The notes beneath the pieces were generated by a model. It searched no databases. It saw only the letters and a program-made list of their open reading frames with translations, and was not told the DNA's origin. 64,000 nt of DNA from Rathayibacter oskolensis (GTDB taxonomy: Bacteria > Actinomycetota > Actinomycetes > Actinomycetales > Microbacteriaceae). Of this stretch, positions 55,533-64,000 are shown in pieces. Where the stretch lies: contig NZ_FXBM01000001.1 of NCBI RefSeq assembly GCF_900177245.1, positions 992,001 to 1,056,000 of the forward strand, given 5' to 3'. Each line of letters opens with the position of its first letter. The stretch's first letter is position 1. The position numbers were made by a program, and so were the translations under genes.

Positions 55533-55770
55533 CGCTCGTGCGCTCTCCCGCTCCAGTTGCAGCAGATCCGCGGTCGCGCTTCGTCGCGACCGCGGGATCG
55601 CCGGCGAAGACCGCCGTCCCCAGGACCGCTTCAACGGCACTGAATGCCGTGGCGACGTCCTCCCGCCACGATCCGCGACAACGGCAGTTGCCACTCGATG
55701 GGGGCTGACATGCAGACACCCCCAATAGAAGGGACGCAACGATGCCGAGTCGGATCCACGCGCGTCGCAT
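55510..55770 (-). CDS. Possible small lipoprotein, perhaps truncated
   Basis: An 86-residue frame. MRRAWIRLGIVASLLLGVSAC is a convincing lipoprotein signal with lipobox VSAC, followed by SGNCRCRGSWREDVATAFSAVEAVLGTAVFAGDPAVAT. The C-terminus runs into the 19-bp repeats and stops there (DDPVRSR), which suggests the original 3' end was lost or replaced. No ribosome site or family recognised, so it may be a remnant or chance. Confidence 0.4.
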
Positions 55771-55964
55771 GCGTGCGGTCGATCACGACGCGCGGAGGTC
55801 GCTTCATTCGGCCCGAGCACTACGAGCCGAGCGCGATCCGTCCTTCACGACCCTGTCGATCGCATCGCGAGGGAGCGAGGACAGGCCGCGCGCTCTCTAT
55901 CGAGCGAAGCGCCGCGTCCAGCTACGCCTCCGTCGGACAGGATCGCCGAGTCTCGCTACTCGGC

Positions 55965-55970
55965 TACAGT
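55965..55970 (+). promoter_or_regulatory. Leaderless-type -10 (TACAGT) of the acyltransferase
   Basis: TACAGT ends 8 nt before the GTG at 55979, which also decides the start. Confidence 0.55.
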
Positions 55971-55978
55971 CGCTCACC

Positions 55979-58012
55979 GTGACGAATATGAACCGGACGC
56001 GACGGGCTGATCCGCTCGAACGGCTTGCGAACCCTCGCTTCCGCGCGGATATCCAGGGACTTCGAACCGTGGCTGTGCTGCTCGTCGTTCTCTATCACGC
56101 ATCAGTCCCGGTCCTCGGGGGCGGGTATGTCGGCGTCGATGTGTTCTTCGTCATCAGCGGGTTCCTCATCACTTCCCACCTCGCGCAGGAGCTGCAAGCC
56201 GGAAGGCTGAGGCTGCGAGACTTCTATGCCAGACGCATTCGTCGGATCGTACCCGCCGCGCTGCTTGTGCTCATCGTCACGCTGGTCGCGAGCTACCTGG
56301 TTCTCTCTCCTCTGAGGTTCGAGGCGGTGAGCCGGGACGCGGCAGCGACCGCGGTATACATCCCGAACATTTGGTTCTCGGTCACGGGGACGGACTACCT
56401 CGCCGACGTCGATCCCTCGCCGTTCCAGCAGTACTGGTCGCTCGGTGTCGAAGAGCAGTTCTATCTGATCTGGCCTTTGCTCCTGATCCTCGTATGGTCC
56501 GCGACTCGGAAGTCGTGGTCGGCAGTGCGCGGGGTGCTCGCAGCGCTGCTGATCCTCTCCTTCGCAGCCTGCGTGGTGTTCACCCCGTCCTTCGAGATCC
56601 TCGCGTTCTTCAACCTCCCGACACGAGCGTGGCAGTTCGCTGTCGGCGCGATCGTCGCCCTGGCGCCTGCACTTCTCGCGACGCGGGTGCACTCCCGCCC
56701 AGCACTCGCCGCAGCCCTCGGTTGGCTCGGTCTCGCCAGCGTTCTGCTCGCCGGCGTCCTTCTCGACGCATCCGAGTCCTACCCGGGATGGCGTGCGCTG
56801 GTGCCGACATTGGGGACCGCGCTCGTCATCTTCGCGAGCACACCCGAGAACGAGTCCGGACCGGCTCGCGTGCTCAACCACCCGATTGCGCAGTGGATCG
56901 GCAATCGTTCGTACTCCTGGTACTTGTGGCACTGGCCCGTCATCATCCTTCCGCTCGCCGTGCGCGACCTGTCAGTGCCTTTCCAGCTTCTACTCGCCGC
57001 GCTCTCGCTGGTTCTCGCCGACCTGACCTATCGATTCGTTGAGAATCCGGTCCGAGACTCGGGCTTCCTGAAGCGTCTGCCGAGCGGACGGTTCATCGTC
57101 GCCAGCCTGTGCGTCGTTGTCGCCATCGGATCGGCTGGCCTGGTCACCGGACCTCTCCTGCAGGCTCGCGCTCTGGACATCTCAGGTCCTGCTGCGCTGC
57201 CGATCGCGGACGTCGACGGCCCTGTCTTCACGAACTGGCTTCCGGTGAACATCACGCCGACGCCCGACCGGGCCAAATACGACCTGCCACTCGCTTCTCG
57301 AGAGGGCTGCGGTCCCGATCGGTACGAGTCCGCGCCTGTCGTCTGCGAGTACGGCGACCCCGATGCAGAGACGACGTACGCCCTTTTCGGCGACTCCCAC
57401 GCCGCGCAGTGGTTTCCGGCCGCACTCGCGCTCGCAGAATCTGTTGATGCTCGGCTCATCGTTCTCATCAAGGCGGGGTGCTCCTACAGCGACATCGCGC
57501 CCTACAAGGACGGCAGTATCGATCAGTTCTGCGTCGACTGGCGTTCGAACGCGATCGAACGCCTGAATGCCGGCGATGTCGATGTCGTTCTCGCGAGCAG
57601 TCTGCATGTCGTCCGCGATGCTGACGGTGCGGTACTTCCCGCTGAGGAGCGGGCGAATGCCGTCGAGAGGTCACTGGAGAAGATCACGCCTACGACCATC
57701 GTGATCGCCGACACACCTTTCAACACGGAGTCTCCCGCCGAGTGCGTCGTCGCGCATCGCAGTGATCTGACTACGTGCACTGTTCCCAGGGCGTCCGTGA
57801 TCGACCAGGAGGGTGTGAGGCTCGAAGCCGAGGCTGTGGCATCGTCCGGTTCTCTCTATCTCGATCCGACTCCGCTCTACTGCACCGAGGAATGTGGGCC
57901 GATCATCGGCGACACACTCGTCTACAGGGACGCACACCACCTCACCGCAACGTTCGTCTCAGCACGCGGGCCGGAGTTCGTAGAGATGGCTGGGTCGCTC
58001 CTTCGGGGCTAG
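55979..58012 (+). CDS. OafA-type membrane acyltransferase with C-terminal SGNH domain
   Basis: A 677-residue protein. The N-terminal acyltransferase_3 domain (about 15-370, ten or so helices) starts with FRADIQGLRTVAVLLVVLYHASVPVLGGGYVGVDVFFVISGFLI and has SLGVEEQFYLIWPLLL. An extracytoplasmic SGNH hydrolase-like domain follows, with the serine at 473 in FGDSHAAQW and a late DAHHLT carrying the Asp-His pair. Such fusions O-acetylate extracellular glycans or peptidoglycan. GTG 55979 chosen by the leaderless promoter. Right-hand edge gene of the island. Confidence 0.93.
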   Translation: MTNMNRTRRADPLERLANPRFRADIQGLRTVAVLLVVLYHASVPVLGGGYVGVDVFFVISGFLITSHLAQELQAGRLRLRDFYARRIRRIVPAALLVLIVTLVASYLVLSPLRFEAVSRDAAATAVYIPNIWFSVTGTDYLADVDPSPFQQYWSLGVEEQFYLIWPLLLILVWSATRKSWSAVRGVLAALLILSFAACVVFTPSFEILAFFNLPTRAWQFAVGAIVALAPALLATRVHSRPALAAALGWLGLASVLLAGVLLDASESYPGWRALVPTLGTALVIFASTPENESGPARVLNHPIAQWIGNRSYSWYLWHWPVIILPLAVRDLSVPFQLLLAALSLVLADLTYRFVENPVRDSGFLKRLPSGRFIVASLCVVVAIGSAGLVTGPLLQARALDISGPAALPIADVDGPVFTNWLPVNITPTPDRAKYDLPLASREGCGPDRYESAPVVCEYGDPDAETTYALFGDSHAAQWFPAALALAESVDARLIVLIKAGCSYSDIAPYKDGSIDQFCVDWRSNAIERLNAGDVDVVLASSLHVVRDADGAVLPAEERANAVERSLEKITPTTIVIADTPFNTESPAECVVAHRSDLTTCTVPRASVIDQEGVRLEAEAVASSGSLYLDPTPLYCTEECGPIIGDTLVYRDAHHLTATFVSARGPEFVEMAGSLLRG

Positions 58013-58349
58013 CAGCGCTGGTCCACCATCCGATGCCCTAGAAGGTCGAGCTCGGAGTGCGGCTGATCGACAGACGCGGTGCGCGACCGTCCGGCGACGT
58101 GCTTGCGGTGGGGCGTGGGAGTCGCTCGACACCGGTCTGCGGTCAGGTCGAGTCGGCTGCACCGGATGGCTCCGCCGTCGAGACCCCGAACGTGATAATT
58201 GCCGTTTCGGCATTCGGTGCACGGTTAGGCCGCATGACGGAGAAGCGACAGGATTCGTCTGCTCTGATCGCGCTGCGTGCGAGTCCGCTGCAGAGGGCGT
58301 CGGCCCGCCCCGACGTCTGCGGTCCTCGGCCCGGTACCATTGCGTCGTT
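58013..58349. other. Spacer between the island and sua5
   Basis: About 340 bases with no gene that I can support. There is an A/T-rich patch around 58194-58220 (ATAATTGCCG and near) and the sua5 promoter at the end. No integrase, tRNA or direct repeat marking an insertion edge was seen. Confidence 0.55.
58335..58340 (+). promoter_or_regulatory. -10 hexamer TACCAT of sua5
   Basis: TACCAT ends 9 nt before the ATG at 58350, so the message is leaderless or nearly so. Confidence 0.5.
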
Positions 58350-59234
58350 ATGGCTCGCATCTACGACTGCTCCGTCGACACGGACCTCCTGACCGGCACC
58401 CGTCTCGCTCGAACTGCAATCGGTCGCGGTGAGCTGGTCGTGATCCCGACCGACACCGTGTACGGCATCGCGGCGAACGCGTTCGACGCAGCGGCCGTGC
58501 AGCGGCTGCTCGACGCGAAGGGGCGCACGCGCCAGTCGCCGCCTCCCGTGCTGATCGGTGATCTGGCAGCGCTCGACGCCCTCGCCGAGAACGTTCCCGA
58601 TGCCGTCCGCGAGCTGGCGAAGGAGTTCTGGCCCGGCGGCCTCACGATCGTGCTGCACGCGCAGCCCTCGCTCGTGTGGGATCTGGGGGAGACCCGCGGC
58701 ACGGTCGCCCTGCGCATGCCCGACAACCCCGTCACGATCGAGCTCCTCGCCGAGACCGGACCGCTCGCCGTGTCGTCCGCGAACAAGACAGGGCAGGCCT
58801 CGGCCACCACGGCGCAGGAGGCCTTCGAGCAGCTCGGCGACGCGGTCGACGTCTACCTCGACGCGGGCGTCGCCGGTTCGCGGTACAGCGACCGACCGGC
58901 AGGAGCGAGCGAGTCGTCCACCATCGTCGACGCGACCGCGCTCAGCTTCGACGATGGCACGCTGCGGATCCTCCGCCACGGTGTCGTCTCGGCCGAGCGG
59001 ATCCGCGAGGTCGTCGGCGACCTCCTCCCCGACGAGGATGCCGCCGCACCTGCGCAGGAGGGCGCCTCATACGACGCGTCGAAGGACACCTCGCTCACCG
59101 AACAGGAGTCCGACGAGCCGTCCCCCGACGAGCCGGCGCCCACTGCGCGACCCGACTGGGCCTCGGGCGCGCAGCTGCAGGACGAGCCGGCGGCGAGCGG
59201 AGCCGCGAGCTCCGACTCCGCCCCGCGTGAGTAG
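58350..59234 (+). CDS. L-threonylcarbamoyladenylate synthase (Sua5/YwlC/TsaC)
   Basis: A 294-residue protein making threonylcarbamoyl-AMP for the t6A37 modification of ANN-decoding tRNAs. It has GELVVIPTDTVYGIAANAF, the KGR motif in LDAKGRTRQSPP, FWPGGLTIVL, and a VSSANKTGQ block. The catalytic domain ends at about 215; an acidic, Pro/Ser-rich tail of some 75 residues replaces a true Sua5 domain. Normally next to prmC. wecA follows after 3 nt. Confidence 0.94.
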   Translation: MARIYDCSVDTDLLTGTRLARTAIGRGELVVIPTDTVYGIAANAFDAAAVQRLLDAKGRTRQSPPPVLIGDLAALDALAENVPDAVRELAKEFWPGGLTIVLHAQPSLVWDLGETRGTVALRMPDNPVTIELLAETGPLAVSSANKTGQASATTAQEAFEQLGDAVDVYLDAGVAGSRYSDRPAGASESSTIVDATALSFDDGTLRILRHGVVSAERIREVVGDLLPDEDAAAPAQEGASYDASKDTSLTEQESDEPSPDEPAPTARPDWASGAQLQDEPAASGAASSDSAPRE

Positions 59235-59237
59235 CCG

Positions 59238-60479
59238 ATGATCACCTTCGCCCTCGTCTCGCTCGCGGTCGCGATCGTGACCGGTGCGCTGTCCTTCGTG
59301 ATCTGGAAGCTGAGCCTGAAGTACCGGCTCTACCCCAAGATCCGGGTGAGGGACATGCACACGCGTCCGACTCCCCGGCTCGGCGGGATCGCGATGTTCC
59401 TCGGGATCCTCGTCGGATTCGGCATCGCCTCGCAGCTGCCGTACTTCCGGTTGGTGTTCGCCAATCCGGAGCCGATCCTCGCGATCCTGGGCGCGAGCCT
59501 CCTGATCGTGCTGATCGGCGTGGCCGACGACATCTGGGACCTCGACTGGACGACCAAGCTGGCGGGTCAGCTCATCGCGGCGGGCCTGATCGCGTGGAAG
59601 GGCGTCCAGATCGTCTCGTTGCCGATCGGCGGGCTGACGGTCGGGTCGCCGTGGATGTCGCTCATCATCACGGTGCTCGCGATCGTGGCGGTCACCAATG
59701 CGCTGAACTTCATCGACGGCCTCGACGGGCTCGTCGCCGGCGTGGCCCTGATCGCCAACGGCGTCTTCTTCCTCTACAGCTACCTGCTCGTGCAGCAGAC
59801 CTCGCCGACCGACTACTTCAATCTCGCCTCCCTGATCGCGGTCGTCCTGGTCGGGGCCTGCGCCGGCTTCCTGCCGATCAACTGGCGGCCGGCCAAGATG
59901 TTCATGGGCGACGGGGGAGCGCTGCTCGTCGGGATGCTGATGGCGACCTCGGCCATCGCCGTCACGGGTCAGATCGACCCGGCCCAGCTGGCGGCGAAGG
60001 AGCTGCTGCCCGCCTTCATCCCGATCATCCTGCCGTTCGCGATCCTGGTCGTCCCGCTGATGGACTTCGGTCTCGCCGTCGTCCGGAGGCTGCGGGCCGG
60101 CAAGTCGCCGTTCAGCGCCGACCGCAAGCACCTCCACCACCGCCTGCTCGACATGGGGCACTCGCACCTGCACGCCGTCCTGATCTTCTACGCCTGGACA
60201 GCCGTCATCGCCTTCAGCTGCCTCCTCATGTTCGTGGTCGACGTCCTCTGGGTGCCACTGGTCTTCCTGGCCGTCGGCCTCCTCGTCTGCACTATCGCGA
60301 CGCTCGCCCCGCTGAGCCGACGCAAGCGCCTCGAGGCGGCTGCTCAGCTCGCCGAGGCGTCCCCCGTCCTCGACCCCCTCGATCGCGCCTCCTCCTCGGA
60401 GCCCGGTCGGCCGTCCGCCGAGCTGCCGCTCGGTCGCGACACGACAGCGCCGTCACCGGCGCGGAAAGAAGCATCATGA
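59238..60479 (+). CDS. wecA: WecA-type undecaprenyl-phosphate glycosyl-1-phosphate transferase
   Basis: A 413-residue polytopic membrane enzyme of the MraY/WecA family with about eleven helices. Cytoplasmic catalytic loops are visible: GVADDIWDLDW, NFIDGLDGLVAGV and the His-rich loop ADRKHLHHRLLDMGHSHLHAV. It attaches a sugar-1-phosphate to undecaprenyl (or decaprenyl) phosphate, so it is the only visible candidate for priming the island glycan, though in actinobacteria this gene is core and serves cell-wall polymers. Coupled to sua5 and to the AtpI-like gene (ATGA). Confidence 0.93.
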   Translation: MITFALVSLAVAIVTGALSFVIWKLSLKYRLYPKIRVRDMHTRPTPRLGGIAMFLGILVGFGIASQLPYFRLVFANPEPILAILGASLLIVLIGVADDIWDLDWTTKLAGQLIAAGLIAWKGVQIVSLPIGGLTVGSPWMSLIITVLAIVAVTNALNFIDGLDGLVAGVALIANGVFFLYSYLLVQQTSPTDYFNLASLIAVVLVGACAGFLPINWRPAKMFMGDGGALLVGMLMATSAIAVTGQIDPAQLAAKELLPAFIPIILPFAILVVPLMDFGLAVVRRLRAGKSPFSADRKHLHHRLLDMGHSHLHAVLIFYAWTAVIAFSCLLMFVVDVLWVPLVFLAVGLLVCTIATLAPLSRRKRLEAAAQLAEASPVLDPLDRASSSEPGRPSAELPLGRDTTAPSPARKEAS

Positions 60480-60919
60480 CCGGAGAGAACCCGGCCGCGA
60501 CCCGTCCCCAGCCCGCCTCGGTGCCCGTCCTGCGGAGGACGCTGGTCATCGGCGGAGCCTTCATCCTCGGTCTGGCCGTGGTGGGCGCGATCGTCGGCGC
60601 GCTCGCCGCGGGAGCCGAGGGCGCGATCGGCGCGCTGCTCGGGGCCGTCGTCGGAGGCGTGATGCTCGCGCTCACCGCAGCGAGCATCCTGGTCGCGAAC
60701 CGACTCGACATCGGCGGCTTCTTCGCGGTCGTGCTCGGCACCTGGCTGGCGAAGTTCGTCCTCTTCGTCATCGCCGCCGTCGTGCTGCGCGATCAGCCGT
60801 GGCTGAACAGCACGGCGATGTTCGTGACCATCATCGTGGCGGTGCTCGGATCGCTCGTGATCGACGTCGTCGTCGTCTCGCGGTCCCGCATGCCGAACGT
60901 CAGCGACATCGCTCGGTGA
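60476..60919 (+). CDS. AtpI-like membrane protein
   Basis: A 147-residue protein with four membrane helices (LVIGGAFILGLAVVGAIVGAL and on), in the position of atpI before the ATP synthase operon. AtpI helps c-ring assembly in other bacteria. Short Pro-rich cytosolic N-terminus. ATG overlaps wecA (ATGA), so it is co-transcribed with wecA rather than with atpB. Confidence 0.82.
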   Translation: MTGENPAATRPQPASVPVLRRTLVIGGAFILGLAVVGAIVGALAAGAEGAIGALLGAVVGGVMLALTAASILVANRLDIGGFFAVVLGTWLAKFVLFVIAAVVLRDQPWLNSTAMFVTIIVAVLGSLVIDVVVVSRSRMPNVSDIAR

Positions 60920-60934
60920 ACGCCCGCCGTGCGC

Positions 60935-60983
60935 TTTCTGAGAACAACACGATTCGGCTCTCAGGCCGTTCTCTTGCTACAGT
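60935..60983 (+). promoter_or_regulatory. atp operon promoter with flanking CTGAGA/TCTCAG motifs
   Basis: An extended -10 TGCTACAGT (60975-60983) predicts a start near 60990 and a leader of about 140 nt before atpB. Upstream are TTTCTGAGAAC (60935-60945) and GCTCTCAGG (60957-60965), which resemble the two arms of the operator at 22831-22859. Confidence 0.5.
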
Positions 60984-61132
60984 AGGGACGAATCCCGCAG
61001 GCGAACGTGCCCTCAGATCGTCTCATCGTTGATGTCGGCCGTCGAGCATGAACGCCGATCACGCGGAAAAACCCCACCTTTCGTCGTCGCGAGAGCGTTG
61101 CGTCCGAATGATTCGATTCGGTCGGCTGCAAC

Positions 61133-61981
61133 GTGCCACGCCCCGAATTCCAGGAGCTAGCGCTGTTTGCTAACGCTGTGACCCTGTTGGTCTCGTCCTC
61201 GACCGGTGAGAGTGACTTCCACACCCCGTCGATCTCCGAGTTCTTCCCGCCCGGTTTCCTCTTCGAGGGAACCCCGTTCGAGATCAACCGCGTCATGCTG
61301 GTCCGCTTCATCGCGGTCGCCGCGCTGATGCTGTTCTTCTGGCTCGGGACGCGCAAGATGCGCGTCGTCCCCGGCCGCTTCCAGAGCATCGTCGAGATGG
61401 CCTTCGACTTCGTTCGCGTGACGATCGCCAAGGACATCCTCGGCGAGAAGGACGCGCGTAGGTTCCTCCCGATCCTCGTGACGATCTTCTTCGCGATCCT
61501 GTCGATGAACCTGACGGGCATCATCCCGTTCCTGAACATCGCGGGGACCTCGGTCGCCGGGATGCCGCTGTTCCTCGGCCTGGTCGCCTACGTCACCTTC
61601 CTCTACGCGGGCATCAAGGACCGCGGGATGGGCTTCTTCAAGAACGCTCTGTTCCCGCCCGGCGCCCCGGTCCTCATCTACTTCATCCTCACGCCGATCG
61701 AGCTGCTGCAGACGTTCATCATCCGTCCGCTCTCGCTCGCGCTGCGGCTCCTGATGAACATGATCGTCGGCCACCTGCTCCTGGTGCTGTGCTTCTCGGC
61801 GACGCAGTTCTTCCTCTTCAGCTCGCAGGTCGATCCCGGCTTCAAGCTCTTCAGCATCCTGACCTTCGGCTTCGGCGGAGCGTTCACGCTCTTCGAGCTC
61901 CTCGTCGCCGTGCTCCAGGCGTACATCTTCACCCTCCTCACCGCGGTCTACATCCAGCTGGCCGTCGCCGAAGAGCACTGA
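61133..61981 (+). CDS. atpB: ATP synthase F0 subunit a
   Basis: A 282-residue membrane subunit forming the proton half-channels with the c-ring. The key arginine lies in PLSLALRLLMNMIVGHLLL, with LTPIELLQTFIIRP before it. Start uncertain: GTG 61133 is used, but GTG 61178 would also give a plausible N-terminus (VTLLVSSST); an AGGAG at 61152 suits neither well. First gene of the atpBEFHA operon. Confidence 0.93.
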   Translation: MPRPEFQELALFANAVTLLVSSSTGESDFHTPSISEFFPPGFLFEGTPFEINRVMLVRFIAVAALMLFFWLGTRKMRVVPGRFQSIVEMAFDFVRVTIAKDILGEKDARRFLPILVTIFFAILSMNLTGIIPFLNIAGTSVAGMPLFLGLVAYVTFLYAGIKDRGMGFFKNALFPPGAPVLIYFILTPIELLQTFIIRPLSLALRLLMNMIVGHLLLVLCFSATQFFLFSSQVDPGFKLFSILTFGFGGAFTLFELLVAVLQAYIFTLLTAVYIQLAVAEEH

Positions 61982-62028
61982 CCCCTCAACTCACGGGCTC
62001 CCGCCCGTTCTCACGATCACCCCACTGA

Positions 62029-62277
<249 letters not shown>

Positions 62278-62279
62278 TC

Positions 62280-62837
62280 GTGTTCAGCACCGCTGTGAAC
62301 ATCGCTGCGGAAGAAGGTGACGTTCCCGAGGTCATCCTGATCCCGGAGTTCTACGACTTCTTCTGGTCGGGGGTGATCTTCCTCATCCTCCTGTTCTTCT
62401 TCTGGAAGCTGGTCCTGCCGCGCATCCAGAAGCTGCTCGACGACCGCTCCGCGGCCATCGAGGGGAACATCGCGAAGGCGGACGAGGCTCAGCGTCAGGC
62501 TGAGGCAGCTCTCGAGAAGTACACCGCTCAGCTGGCCGAGGCTCGCGCCGAGGCCGGAGTGATCCGCGAGAAGGCGAACGCCGACGGCAACGCGATCGTG
62601 GCGGCGAAGAAGGAGCAGGCGCAGGCCGAGGCCGAGCGCATCCTGCACAACGCGCACGCTCAGATCGAGGCGGACCGCCAGGCGGCCGTGGTCGCACTGC
62701 GCTCCGAAGTCGGAACCCTCGCCATCGATCTCGCCTCCGGCGTCATCGGCGAGAGCCTCAACGACGACGCGAAGGCGTCCGCGATCGTGGACCGCTTCCT
62801 CGCCGACCTCGAGGCCTCGGAGAAGGCGAACAGCTGA
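62280..62837 (+). CDS. atpF: ATP synthase F0 subunit b
   Basis: A 185-residue peripheral-stalk subunit with one N-terminal membrane helix (FFWSGVIFLILLFFFWKLVLPRIQ) and a long Ala/Glu/Arg-rich coiled coil. GTG start 2 nt after the atpE stop; its stop overlaps atpH (TGATG). Confidence 0.96.
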   Translation: MFSTAVNIAAEEGDVPEVILIPEFYDFFWSGVIFLILLFFFWKLVLPRIQKLLDDRSAAIEGNIAKADEAQRQAEAALEKYTAQLAEARAEAGVIREKANADGNAIVAAKKEQAQAEAERILHNAHAQIEADRQAAVVALRSEVGTLAIDLASGVIGESLNDDAKASAIVDRFLADLEASEKANS

Positions 62838-63631
62838 TGGGCAGCGCGTCAAGGCAGGCACTCACGGCCGCGAAGGCGGAGCTCTCCGCCTTCAACGGCC
62901 ACGTGCCGCTGGAGGCGGCGCAGCAGCTGTTCGAGGCCGCCCGGGTCATCGACGGTCAGGCGCAACTGCGCTCGGCCCTCTCGGACCCGAGCATCGATGC
63001 GGGCACCAAGCGCGCGCTCGTCTCCCGCGTGTTCGCGCGATTCGACGTCGCGGCCGTCCGGCTGCTGACGGTCATCGTCGGGCACCGCTGGTCGAGCCCC
63101 GCCGATCTCGTCGCCGGCATCGAGGAGGTCGGGGTGCGCGCCATCGCGACCGCCGCGGCTCCCGACGTGTCGATCGAGACGGAGCTGCAGGCCTTCGGGG
63201 CGGTCGTGTCCTCGGACGCCCAGCTCGAGCTGGCGCTGGGAAGCAAGCTTGCGGCCGCCGACTCCAAGGTGGCGCTCGTGCAGCGCCTCCTCGAGGGCAA
63301 GGCGTCGGCCGAGACGCTGGCGATCCTCCGTCAGCTGGTCGCGCACCCGCGCGGCCGCCGCATCCCCGAGCTGGTCCGTTTCGCAGCGGGCGTCGTCGCC
63401 GACCAGGGCGGTTTCACCATCGCCACGGTCTCGGTCGCGGCCCCGCTCGCCCCCGAGCAGCTCGACCGGCTCCGCTCGGCGCTCTCGCGCCAGTACAGCC
63501 GCCCCGTCTCCGTCAACGTGCTGATCGATCCCTCCCTGCTGGGCGGCATGCGTTTGCACGTCGGCGACGAGGTCATCGACGGAACCGTCTCCGCGCGGCT
63601 CTCCGACCTGAAGCTCCAGCTCGCGTCCTGA
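62837..63631 (+). CDS. atpH: ATP synthase F1 subunit delta
   Basis: A 264-residue OSCP/delta subunit linking F1 to the b stalk. It is longer than the usual 180 residues because of the extended N-terminal part found in actinobacteria. The C-terminal PVSVNVLIDPSLLGGMRLHVGDEVIDGTVSARLSDLK is the family mark. ATG shares one base with the atpF stop. Confidence 0.95.
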   Translation: MGSASRQALTAAKAELSAFNGHVPLEAAQQLFEAARVIDGQAQLRSALSDPSIDAGTKRALVSRVFARFDVAAVRLLTVIVGHRWSSPADLVAGIEEVGVRAIATAAAPDVSIETELQAFGAVVSSDAQLELALGSKLAAADSKVALVQRLLEGKASAETLAILRQLVAHPRGRRIPELVRFAAGVVADQGGFTIATVSVAAPLAPEQLDRLRSALSRQYSRPVSVNVLIDPSLLGGMRLHVGDEVIDGTVSARLSDLKLQLAS

Positions 63632-63742
63632 CGGGCGCACGTATCCTCAGGGAGCGGCTCGCGCCGCCTCCGACCCCGCACCATCCAGGTCAGGCCCCGA
63701 CGACCGCTTCGGCTCGCACGGACCCAACGAATAGGAATTCCC

Positions 63743-64000
63743 ATGGCAGATATCACCATCAGCCCGGATGAGATCCGCGACGCGCTGAAGGACTTCGTCT
63801 CGTCGTACGAGCCGGGCAAGGCCTCCACCACCGAGGTCGGCTACGTCATCGACGCCGCCGACGGCATCGCCCACGTCGAGGGTCTCCCCGGCGTCATGGC
63901 CAACGAGCTCATCCGCTTCTCGAACGGCGTCCTGGGTCTCGCCCAGAACCTCGACGAGAACGAGATCGGCGTCGTCGTGCTCGGCGAGTTCTCCGGCATC
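63743..64000 (+). CDS. atpA: ATP synthase F1 subunit alpha, 5' part
   Basis: The first 86 codons of the alpha subunit, cut by the window end. [24 protein letters not shown] and [31 protein letters not shown] are the N-terminal beta-barrel of AtpA. ATG with AGGA upstream, 111 nt after atpH. Confidence 0.96.
   Translation, partial: MADITISPDEIRDALKDFVSSYEPGKASTTEVGYVIDAADGIAHVEGLPGVMANELIRFSNGVLGLAQNLDENEIGVVVLGEFSGI

Noticed and set aside
55742-55978. N-terminal extension of the acyltransferase from ATG 55742
   Set aside because: The extra 79 residues are Arg-rich with no similarity to the family, while GTG 55979 has a TACAGT hexamer 8 nt before it.

Overview
The window is high-GC Gram-positive chromosomal DNA. 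It looks like family Microbacteriaceae (a Rathayibacter/Clavibacter/Curtobacterium-like actinobacterium), but the genus cannot be fixed from this stretch alone. Pointers are strong G/C preference at third codon positions, frequent GTG starts, the succinylase lysine genes dapC/dapD/dapE, a DUF3117 protein, the efeUOB iron system, and the order rho-prfA-prmC ... sua5-wecA-atpI-atpBEFHA. A recurring trait is a TANNNT -10 hexamer only 6-9 nt before the start codon, so many messages here are probably leaderless.

Bases 1-37,200 are mostly core genome. They begin with the end of a peptide-type ABC ATPase, then typA between two strong hairpins. A minus-strand iron-uptake operon efeU-efeO-efeB follows, with a DtxR/IdeR-like box at its promoter and a membrane-anchored thioredoxin-fold gene downstream. 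A PIG-L deacetylase fused to a membrane tail, a 7Fe ferredoxin, dapC, gltA and the divergent pair dapD/dapE come next. After these are a PIG-V-like membrane glycosyltransferase, DUF3117, an O-methyltransferase, tatB, the MgtE-N/CBS-DUF1003-mrp operon, a two-component system, tRNA-Arg(CCG), a transglutaminase-like protein and a lipoprotein. Then come argS-DUF2993 and the aspartate-family run lysA-hom-thrC-thrB, preceded by a possible leader-peptide ORF. This part ends with rho (carrying a long Q/N-rich insert), prfA and prmC.

Bases 37,259-58,012 form a cell-surface or exopolysaccharide island. It lies between prmC and sua5, genes that are normally neighbours in actinobacteria. It holds two tandem paralogous Tat-exported beta-helix proteins of equal length, a hexapeptide acyltransferase and an O-antigen-ligase/Wzy-like protein. 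A translationally coupled plus-strand operon follows: GT2, Wzx-like flippase, nucleotidyltransferase-fold protein, two GT4 enzymes, a pyruvyltransferase and a PqqD-like protein. A minus-strand operon then carries rmlB, a YdcF/DUF218 membrane protein, a second pyruvyltransferase, an FrhB-type iron-sulfur protein and another acetyltransferase. A large OafA-type acyltransferase with an SGNH domain closes the island. Base composition is more mixed here than in the flanks, which suggests horizontal acquisition or fast exchange.

Bases 58,350-64,000 return to core genome: sua5, a WecA-type glycosyl-1-phosphate transferase (a plausible priming enzyme for the island), an AtpI-like protein and atpB-atpE-atpF-atpH-atpA, with atpA cut by the window end.
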